A stretch of DNA of 64,000 bases. Source: Bacteroidales bacterium (GTDB taxonomy: Bacteria; Bacteroidota; Bacteroidia; Bacteroidales; F082). Location of the stretch: contig JAUXMV010000101.1 of the NCBI GenBank assembly GCA_030683155.1, forward strand, positions 20,893 to 84,892. The letters run 5' to 3'. This document shows, one piece after another, positions 58,173 to 64,000 of the stretch. The position numbers were made by a program, and so were the translations under genes. Under the pieces are notes generated by a model that was not told the origin of the DNA, did no database searches, and was given only the letters and a program-made list of their open reading frames with translations. Positions within the stretch are counted from its first letter, which is position 1; each line of letters starts with the position of its first letter.

Positions 58173-60002
58173 ATGGAACCGGCACCCAATGCTGCAAAGC
58201 AACTGCAGGCCATCATCGCCTCGATACCACACAATCCCGGTGTTTATCAATACTTGGATGAGTTGGCCAAAGTGATTTATGTTGGCAAGGCCAAGGATCT
58301 TCGCAAACGTGTTTCGAGTTATTTCAGCAAAGAGCAGACGGGCAAACTTCGTGTGCTTGTTCGCCGTATTCACGACATACGCTTCATTGTTGTTGAAACT
58401 GAATCAGATGCACTTTTGCTCGAAAATAACCTTATCAAACAGTTTCAGCCACGATACAATGTTTTGCTGAAAGATGACAAAACCTATCCATGGATTTGTA
58501 TTAAAAATGAAGCCTTCCCAAGAATCTTTTCCACACGCAATGTTGTGCACGACGGCTCAGAATATTTCGGCCCTTATGCATCTGGAAAAATGATGAAAGC
58601 ACTGCTTGATCTCATTCGTCAGCTTTATCCAATCCGCTCATGCAGCCTCAATTTATCCGAAAAAGCAATAGCCAGCAAAAATTATAAAGTCTGTCTTGAA
58701 TTCCATATCGGAAATTGCAAAGGCCCGTGTGAAGGCTTGCAAAGCAGTGAAGAATACACTTCCATGATGAAAGAAATTCGTCAGATTATTCGCGGTAACA
58801 TTCAGGCTGTTGTGCGTGAAATGAAAACAGAGATGATGGATTTTGCCTCAAAAATGGAGTTCGAAAAGGCGCAGCTGCTCAAAGAAAAATTAGCACTGCT
58901 CGAAAACTATCGCAGCAAATCGGTTGTCGTCAACAGCACTATCGATAATGTGGATGTTTTTTCTATACTCAATGAGCCTGAAACGGCCTGGGTAAACTAC
59001 CTCAAAGTGATTGAAGGCGCCATCGTGCAATCGCATTCGATCGAGATAAAAAAGAAACTCGACGAAAGCCCGCAAGAATTAATTTTGCTTGCAATAACCG
59101 AAATGCGACAGCGGTTTGTGAGTATTTCTCCTGAAATCATCCTGCCATTTGATCCGGGATTTAGCTTCTTTGACGTCAAAATCACTGTCCCGCAAAGGGG
59201 AGAGAAAAAGCAGCTTTTGGAGCTTTCCGAAAAGAATGCGAAACATTATAAGATGGAAATTGAAAAGCAACGTAGTCTGATCGATCCGGAGCGGCATCAA
59301 AAGCGTATTCAGTTGCAACTACAGCAAGATTTGCGCATGACAGTACTTCCCGATGTGATAGAATGTTTCGACAACTCCAATTTTCAGGGCGATTATGCTG
59401 TTGCTGCCATGGTACAGTTTAAAAATGCAAAGCCAAACAAAGCTGAATACAGACATTTTAACATCAAAACTGTTGAAGGCCCCAACGACTTCGCCTCAAT
59501 GGAAGAAATTATCGAGCGACGCTATAGCCGCCTTCTGAAAGAAGAAAAACCATTGCCTCAACTTATCGTTATCGATGGTGGAAAAGGGCAGTTAAGTGCT
59601 GCAGTTAAAACACTTGAAAAACTTGGCCTCAGAGGCAAAATCACCATTATTGGCATTGCAAAAAGACTTGAAGAAATATATTTTCCGGGCGATCAGGTTC
59701 CCATTTATATCGATAAAAGATCCGAATCACTCAAAATAATTCAGTTTTTACGCGACGAAGCACATCGCTTTGGCATCACGCATCACAGGAAAAAATTTGA
59801 GAAGGGTTTTGTCAGTTCAGAACTCAATCAAATCAAAGGCATTGGTGAAAGTACAGCCCAAAAACTATTGCTTCACTTTAAATCATTCAAAAATATTTCG
59901 GCAGCAAGTCAGGAAGAACTCGAAAAAGTTGTCGGTAAAGCAAGAACAAAAGTGATTACAGATTATTTTCGGTCAAAAGAAAACAACACGCTTGAAAGCT
60001 GA
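58173..60002 (+). CDS. uvrC: UvrABC system endonuclease subunit UvrC
   Basis: A 609-residue UvrC. The GIY-YIG nuclease is at the N-terminus (NPGVYQYLDELAKVIYVGKAKDLRKRVSSYF), with a UvrB-interacting segment (MDFASKMEFEKAQLLKEKL), the RNase H-like nuclease domain (VIECFDNSNFQGDYAVAAMV, VIDGGKGQLSAA) and C-terminal helix-hairpin-helix motifs (IKGIGESTAQKLL). It makes the 3' and 5' cuts around DNA damage and works downstream of Mfd, also in this window. Confidence 0.96.
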   Translation: MEPAPNAAKQLQAIIASIPHNPGVYQYLDELAKVIYVGKAKDLRKRVSSYFSKEQTGKLRVLVRRIHDIRFIVVETESDALLLENNLIKQFQPRYNVLLKDDKTYPWICIKNEAFPRIFSTRNVVHDGSEYFGPYASGKMMKALLDLIRQLYPIRSCSLNLSEKAIASKNYKVCLEFHIGNCKGPCEGLQSSEEYTSMMKEIRQIIRGNIQAVVREMKTEMMDFASKMEFEKAQLLKEKLALLENYRSKSVVVNSTIDNVDVFSILNEPETAWVNYLKVIEGAIVQSHSIEIKKKLDESPQELILLAITEMRQRFVSISPEIILPFDPGFSFFDVKITVPQRGEKKQLLELSEKNAKHYKMEIEKQRSLIDPERHQKRIQLQLQQDLRMTVLPDVIECFDNSNFQGDYAVAAMVQFKNAKPNKAEYRHFNIKTVEGPNDFASMEEIIERRYSRLLKEEKPLPQLIVIDGGKGQLSAAVKTLEKLGLRGKITIIGIAKRLEEIYFPGDQVPIYIDKRSESLKIIQFLRDEAHRFGITHHRKKFEKGFVSSELNQIKGIGESTAQKLLLHFKSFKNISAASQEELEKVVGKARTKVITDYFRSKENNTLES

Positions 60003-60068
60003 AAAATGCTTTTAGCGAAGTTCATTGATCATAAAAAAATCAAAGTTTTTTAACAACAGCACGCAAAC

Positions 60069-61499
60069 ATGAACACAAAACAATTAGAACATAATCTTTT
60101 GAAATGGCTACCCTTTTTTGTTGTTGCATTGATTTTTGGTTACATCTCCTATTTTTCGCAAGACTCATACGGAGGCGCGGATGACCTTCATCACTACCGT
60201 ATTTCACGCTATGCATTTCAAAATCCTTTACTATTTTTTGATCTTTGGGGCAAGCCTGTTTTTACTTTTCTGAGTGCGCCATTTTCGCAGTTTGGTTACA
60301 ATGGCACCAGGTTTTATAATTTACTGGCTGCTTTGCTAACAGCTTTCTTTACTTGGAAACTTGTCTCACATAAGGAAATGAAAAATGCGTGGATGATCGT
60401 TCCATTCATCATTTTTGCGCCAGTTTATGCTTCAATGATTCCAAGTGCAATGACAGAAATCACAGGTTCAATGTTTCTGGCGCTGGCTTTGATGCTCTAC
60501 TTCAGAAAACAGTTTTTACTTGCTGCCATCGTTATTTCATTTTTGCCCTTTGCGCGTATAGAAGGACTATTTATTCTGCCACTTTTTGGATTAATGTTCT
60601 TGATCAGAAAGCAATGGACAGCCATTCCGTTTCTTTTAACAGGTGTTTTGGTCTACACAGTGATTGGCGGCTTTTTTACGGGAGACTTTCTCTGGTTGGT
60701 TCATAATTTCCCCTATACTTCAAAATCTGCAGGCATCTATGGCAGCGGAAGTCTGCTTTACTATATCGACCGGTCAAAGCTTATCTGGGGTATTCCATTA
60801 ACCTTGTTGTTTATTGTGGGATTGCTCAAACTTATTTTTGATCTGGCAAAAACAAAATTCTCAAAATCGAACCAGCACCTGGATGATTTTGTATTGGTTT
60901 TTCTTTCTGTTTTGATCATTTTATCGGTTCATTCGGTTACCTGGTTTCTTGGTTCAGGGGCTCTGGCACTTGACAGGTTTATGGCCTTGGTAGTGCCTTC
61001 ATTTGTTGTTTTAAGTCTGAATGGCTATAATCTTATTGAGAAAAATATCACTTTCAACAAAAAATGGGCTGCGACTTCCTTAAAGATTCTCATCCTGATA
61101 ATTGTTGTAAGAACAACCTTTTTGATGTACCAATTGCCTGTGCCAATTTCAGCAGCAAAAGACACCATCTCGCAAGCCTGTCAGCACATTATTGACAACA
61201 AGCTTGAAGGCAGAATGATTTACTATTACGATCCAAATGTGTTTTTTATACTTGACATTGATCCTACCGATGATTCAAAAATCAGGGAGGCAATTCCGGA
61301 CAACCTCCATCCGGGAAACGAAATGATACCTGGAAGCATTCTTTTTTGGGATAGTCATTTCAGTCCGGGTCAGGGAAATTTACCCCTTGAAAGAATCCTT
61401 GAAAACGAAAATTTCAAGACTTTGGGTGTATTTAAACCCGGTCCTGACAGCAGGGAGAAAGAATCAGATTATGTGGTATATCTTTTCGAGTTTATCTGA
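60069..61499 (+). CDS. Multi-spanning membrane protein, GT-C glycosyltransferase-like
   Basis: A 476-residue protein with about ten membrane helices and an acidic DD in the first periplasmic loop (YGGADDLHHYRISRYAF), which fits GT-C glycosyltransferases that use polyprenyl-phosphate sugars, such as the mannose donor made at 20946. The C-terminal about 110 residues form a soluble periplasmic domain. No exact family was recognised; sugar and acceptor are unknown. Confidence 0.65.
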   Translation: MNTKQLEHNLLKWLPFFVVALIFGYISYFSQDSYGGADDLHHYRISRYAFQNPLLFFDLWGKPVFTFLSAPFSQFGYNGTRFYNLLAALLTAFFTWKLVSHKEMKNAWMIVPFIIFAPVYASMIPSAMTEITGSMFLALALMLYFRKQFLLAAIVISFLPFARIEGLFILPLFGLMFLIRKQWTAIPFLLTGVLVYTVIGGFFTGDFLWLVHNFPYTSKSAGIYGSGSLLYYIDRSKLIWGIPLTLLFIVGLLKLIFDLAKTKFSKSNQHLDDFVLVFLSVLIILSVHSVTWFLGSGALALDRFMALVVPSFVVLSLNGYNLIEKNITFNKKWAATSLKILILIIVVRTTFLMYQLPVPISAAKDTISQACQHIIDNKLEGRMIYYYDPNVFFILDIDPTDDSKIREAIPDNLHPGNEMIPGSILFWDSHFSPGQGNLPLERILENENFKTLGVFKPGPDSREKESDYVVYLFEFI

Positions 61500-61793
61500 A
61501 TGGCCAAAACCAACTATTATCATTGCAGAATTCTAATACCGAAAGGAGAAATGTAATAGTCCAATTATCGCTCACTCAATTGGCCTAACATTTCTATCCA
61601 TCGGCATTATACCAAGCAGCTTTTGGATTCATCTATAATTCACTTTGGTATAAAATGGTATCAGATGGCTTCTCTCAGACCAAAATGTAGATGACAATAA
61701 AAATGCAATCATGAAAAATGATTTGCAATACGCTAACTAAATTAAAAAGGGAAAGATTCATCAAAATCTCATCTGAAATCGCAAGAGGAGAAT
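61500..61793. other. Intergenic region between the GT-C-like gene and the tonB paralogue
   Basis: AT-rich, with an open frame at 61718-61924 on the plus strand that lies mostly inside the tonB-like gene on the other strand and has no known domain. No terminator hairpin was recognised. Confidence 0.4.
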
Positions 61794-62111
61794 TTAATTT
61801 GCAGATTCAACACTATTTGAGTTTGCATCCATTTCAAATCCAAGCGGTTGTGTATCTTGATTACCTAACTGCATTGGTTTTGCAAAATCAATTATTGGTG
61901 CTGGAGGCGCAGGAGGAGTTTTAGTTATCAGGGGAATATTATCAACTGGACTGTTGTTGAACCATTTCTGAACTGCATTCATACTGTTGACTTCATCTGT
62001 CTTGTATTCAAAAGCAAGGAAAACCAAAGAAAGCACAACGATAGCGCCGATTTGACGAAAGATCAGTGATTTATTCTCAAAGTCTGTTTTGGCTAATTTC
62101 TTTACAATCAT
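61794..62111 (-). CDS. Truncated TonB paralogue (N-terminal half only)
   Basis: A 105-residue protein (ATG at 62111). Its first 37 residues (MIVKKLAKTDFENKSLIFRQIGAIVVLSLVFLAFEY) closely parallel those of the full TonB at 62254 (LLFRQIGLIIALAVVFLAFEY). A short Pro-rich stretch (TKTPPAPPAPIIDF) follows, but the frame ends before any TonB C-terminal receptor-binding domain. The DNA after the stop shows no remnant of that domain. It could be a decaying copy, or a membrane protein that engages ExbB/ExbD without touching receptors. The longer frame to 62366 overlaps tonB in another frame and is not used. Confidence 0.65.
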   Translation of the reverse strand: MIVKKLAKTDFENKSLIFRQIGAIVVLSLVFLAFEYKTDEVNSMNAVQKWFNNSPVDNIPLITKTPPAPPAPIIDFAKPMQLGNQDTQPLGFEMDANSNSVESAN

Positions 62112-62253
62112 AACAACTGGATTTTTACGACTTAATAAATGCAAACGATTGCAAAATATAAATATTGCATTAAAAAAAACTAAATAAAAAATCAATGTTA
62201 AAAAAAAACACCTCGCAAAAGGTGTTTTATATTTGATTGCAAAACTTTCTTGT

Positions 62254-62928
62254 TTATTGTAAGGTAAAGCGAACGGGCAGGTTAAATGAAACCCTAACAG
62301 CTTTACCACGCTGACGGCCTGGAGTCCACTTTGGCATTGATTCAACAACTCGGATAGCTTCCTCATCGCATCCTCCTCCGATACCGCGGAGAACCTTTAC
62401 ATTGGAAACGGAACCATTAGGTTCGACAACGAAATTAACAAACACACGACCTTGAATACCACTTTCACGGGCCATAGGCGGATATTTGATATTCCGTGCA
62501 ATAAATTCCATCATCTTGCCAGCACCACCCGGAAATTCAGGCATGGACTCAACAACGGTGAAGATTTCAGTTTCCACAACCTCCTCTTCCTGACGCACAG
62601 GTGGAACATACACTTCAATAGCAACTTTCTGGTCAACCTCAACGTTGATATCAACGTTTTCCACCTCAACATCATCATCAACAACCTGAAGAACTGTAAC
62701 TTGTTGTGGTGGTGGAGGTGGTGGTGGTTTTACGTTCTGCTCTGTAATGGGGATAATTTCCTCAGGAATATCCTCCACCATTCTTTTTGTCAGATCAAGC
62801 GTACGTTTGTCATAATTTCTGTACTCGAAAGCCAGAAACACGACAGCCAATGCAATGATCAAACCTATTTGCCTGAACAAAAGCTTCTTGGGTTCAAGAT
62901 CTGCTTTTGGTGATTTTTTTACTTCCAT
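62254..62928 (-). CDS. tonB: Energy transducer TonB
   Basis: A 224-residue TonB with an N-terminal membrane helix, a Pro-rich linker (VKPPPPPPPQQ), an acidic valine-rich segment (VVDDDVEVENVDINVEVDQKV), and a C-terminal domain from FPGGAGKMMEFIARNIKYP through RESGIQGRVFVNFVVEPNGSV to WTPGRQRGKAVRVSFNLPVRFTL. It transmits energy from ExbB/ExbD to receptors such as the SusC and TonB-dependent receptors in this window. No exbB/exbD is adjacent. The truncated paralogue follows 142 bases downstream. Confidence 0.95.
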   Translation of the reverse strand: MEVKKSPKADLEPKKLLFRQIGLIIALAVVFLAFEYRNYDKRTLDLTKRMVEDIPEEIIPITEQNVKPPPPPPPQQVTVLQVVDDDVEVENVDINVEVDQKVAIEVYVPPVRQEEEVVETEIFTVVESMPEFPGGAGKMMEFIARNIKYPPMARESGIQGRVFVNFVVEPNGSVSNVKVLRGIGGGCDEEAIRVVESMPKWTPGRQRGKAVRVSFNLPVRFTLQ

Positions 62929-62985
62929 AATGCTTTCAAACTAAATTTATTATTTGAAAAATAACGGGGCTAAATTAATAATTAA

Positions 62986-63393
62986 TCATAAAACCCGTTC
63001 ACTCTTTTTTTTATTTTTTCTATTTAACAGCATAAATAGTGCCACTCCACTAATTGTACCTGCAACATTTGCATAAAAATCGAAAAAATTACCAAACCTT
63101 CCAATAAAAACGTAATACTGCAACAGCTCGGTCAATCCTCCGTAAGCAATGCCTGTAAGCAAGGCAACAACAATAACATAACGATGTCTTCCTCCGAAAT
63201 ATTGCGCTCTGCTTCCATGCATCACCAGAAAAGAAAACACACCAAAAATGAACAGGTGAACAACTTTATCAGGTGAAATCCAGTCCCAGAAACTTTTGAC
63301 TTCAGGAAAATAGTTTCCTGGAAGACCCGTGATAAGGATGACAAACAAGGCCCACAAGATGGCCGGCCATTGATTTAAAAAGAACTTCTTCAA
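62986..63393 (-). CDS. VanZ family membrane protein
   Basis: A 135-residue protein with four membrane helices: QWPAILWALFVILITGLPGNYFP, DWISPDKVVHLFIFGVFSFLV, GIAYGGLTELLQYYVFIGRFGNFFDFYANVAGTISGVALFML. The PDKVVHLFIFG and GRFGNFFDFYANVAG motifs are typical of VanZ-like proteins. It appears to start with TTG at 63393, 14 bases after gcvH, so the two are co-transcribed. The function of VanZ-like proteins outside glycopeptide resistance clusters is unclear; no van genes are here. Confidence 0.85.
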   Translation of the reverse strand: MKKFFLNQWPAILWALFVILITGLPGNYFPEVKSFWDWISPDKVVHLFIFGVFSFLVMHGSRAQYFGGRHRYVIVVALLTGIAYGGLTELLQYYVFIGRFGNFFDFYANVAGTISGVALFMLLNRKNKKKSERVL

Positions 63394-63407
63394 AAAGTTA
63401 GTTTAAA

Positions 63408-63788
63408 TCAGCCTTCGATAAGTGCTTTGTAGGCACTTGCATCAAGCAAATCATCCAACTCTGCAACATTGGTCATGTCAACTTTAACAATCCAGCCTTC
63501 TCCGTAAGGATCTTTGTTAATCAATTCAGGAGTGTCCGAAAGTGACTCATTGTATTCAGTGATTGTTCCACTAACAGGCATGAAAAGATCAGATACTGTT
63601 TTTACAGCTTCAATAGTTCCAAAAGTATCGGAAGCATCAAGGGTTTCGTCAATAGTTTCTACTTCAACAAAAACGATGTCGCCCAATTCATTTTGCGCAA
63701 ATTCTGTGATGCCAATAACGCATGTATTTCCTTCTACACGAACCCATTCGTGGTCTTTTGTGTACTTAAGTTCCGCAGGGATATTCAT
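63408..63788 (-). CDS. gcvH: Glycine cleavage system H protein
   Basis: A 126-residue H protein with the lipoyl-lysine in [19 protein letters not shown] (about residue 63) and [13 protein letters not shown] at the N-terminus. It shuttles the aminomethyl group between P, T and L proteins of glycine cleavage. Its promoter TAATTTTG is at 63814-63821. Confidence 0.95.
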   Translation of the reverse strand: MNIPAELKYTKDHEWVRVEGNTCVIGITEFAQNELGDIVFVEVETIDETLDASDTFGTIEAVKTVSDLFMPVSGTITEYNESLSDTPELINKDPYGEGWIVKVDMTNVAELDDLLDASAYKALIEG

Positions 63789-63813
63789 AATATTTTTTTT
63801 ATGGTTTAGCTGT

Positions 63814-63821
63814 CAAAATTA
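63814..63821 (-). promoter_or_regulatory. -7 promoter element (TAATTTTG) for gcvH-vanZ
   Basis: Exact TAnnTTTG match, 25 bases upstream of the gcvH ATG. The insertion-sequence end begins only about 40 bases further upstream. Confidence 0.5.
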
Positions 63822-63858
63822 TGACTTTTATTCTTTGTGAATAGGAATAATCGCAAAT

Positions 63859-64000
63859 TATGGCTAAATCTTATTTTGATGTGCTAGGCATAGAATTGAC
63901 TAAGTCTAAAGAAGAAGAAATCCTTATCTCTGTTTCCATTATTTGAAGATATTAGTTTCTGTATTTTACTATTAACTGCTTCGGCAATAGCATTTGTTTC
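63859..64000 (-). mobile_element. Left end of an insertion sequence (partial)
   Basis: The region contains the 3' end of a transposase gene and about 25 bases beyond its stop codon, where a terminal repeat is expected. The 22 bases at 63859-63880 recur at 7828-7849 with one mismatch. The rest of the element lies outside the window, so its other end and target duplication cannot be seen. Confidence 0.6.
63884..64000 (-). CDS. Transposase, ISAon1/ISL3-like (partial, C-terminal 38 residues)
   Basis: The minus strand reads TNAIAEAVNSKIQKL, then NNGNRDKDFFFFRLSQFYA and a TAG stop at 63884-63886. This closing pattern (N..AE..N.KIQ, then RDKDFFFFRL) is typical of DDE transposases of the ISAon1/ISL3 kind in Bacteroidota, where the Glu in AEAVN completes the DDE triad. 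Only the end is present. Confidence 0.7.
   Translation of the reverse strand, partial: ETNAIAEAVNSKIQKLISSNNGNRDKDFFFFRLSQFYA

Noticed and set aside
61718..61924. 68-codon frame opposite the truncated tonB gene
   Set aside because: More than half lies antisense to the tonB-like coding sequence and no domain is visible.
62986..63393. VanZ-like gene considered as an antibiotic-resistance gene
   Set aside because: No other van genes are present and the gene is in a unit with gcvH; VanZ-like proteins are common in Bacteroidota without such a role.
1..64000. Search for tRNA, rRNA, CRISPR arrays and known riboswitches
   Set aside because: No T-arm/CCA-like pattern, repeat-spacer array or recognisable aptamer was seen by eye; a covariance-model scan would be needed to exclude small RNAs.

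Overview
The window comes from a Bacteroidota (Bacteroidetes) chromosome. Evidence: a SusC/SusD pair, a type IX secretion sorting domain, a Bacteroidetes-style dihydroorotase next to a polyprenol-phosphate mannose synthase, a sufBCDSE-sufT operon, few Shine-Dalgarno sites, and exact TAnnTTTG (-7) promoter elements close upstream of at least 18 transcription units. The order or genus cannot be named from sequence alone. No tRNA, rRNA or CRISPR array was seen.

Layout. 1-0.5 kb: start of a class II HMG-CoA reductase gene, cut by the window edge. 0.85-7.7 kb: a DUF1456 protein, an orphan susC-susD pair, and trhO (tRNA U34 hydroxylation). 8-11.4 kb: mfd. 11.5-13.3 kb: an outer-membrane protein and a secreted thioredoxin-like protein with a T9SS tail. 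13.5-20.8 kb: folE, then an exported nuclease/phosphatase-like enzyme facing a TonB-dependent receptor and a large multidomain lipoprotein. 20.9-25.4 kb: mannosyl-phospholipid synthase, pyrC, a MORN-repeat lipoprotein, and a PhoR/PhoB-like two-component pair. 25.6-29.5 kb: DUF2237, a carotenoid cluster (crtI, cruF-like, crtYcd-like) and a SOUL protein. 29.6-32.9 kb: a tricorn-like protease.

32.9-35.45 kb is an accessory island with low gene density. It holds a secreted hypothetical protein bounded by inverted GTTGTGC-type cores and a 110-bp nested palindrome that looks like an integron attC site, a PIN-family toxin-antitoxin pair, and another imperfect palindrome. 35.5-38 kb: SRAP peptidase and NUDIX operon, then two overlapping flavodoxin-like genes. 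38-43.9 kb: the suf operon for Fe-S cluster assembly. 44-48.3 kb: a U32 peptidase, and the pgi-MOSC-DUF6265-nitroreductase operon. 48.6-51.8 kb: a second two-component system coupled to a PrmC-like methyltransferase. 51.8-56 kb: serine hydrolase, DUF302, a protein with four tandem glycogen-binding-like modules, and a retropepsin-like protease. 56.2-61.5 kb: TPR lipoprotein, thiL, uvrC and a GT-C-like membrane protein. 61.8-63.8 kb: a truncated TonB paralogue beside a full TonB, VanZ and gcvH. The window ends in the 3' end of an insertion-sequence transposase.

The most notable signal is a 23-bp palindrome (half-sites TTATTTAGAAT and ATTCTAAATAA around one base). It occurs three times, each 5-7 bp downstream of a -7 promoter element, in front of trhO, the secreted thioredoxin-like gene and sufB. 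The sites match the symmetric form at 20-21 of 22 positions. This looks like the operator of an undescribed regulon, perhaps Fur/PerR-family, linking Fe-S assembly, tRNA hydroxylation and an envelope thiol protein.
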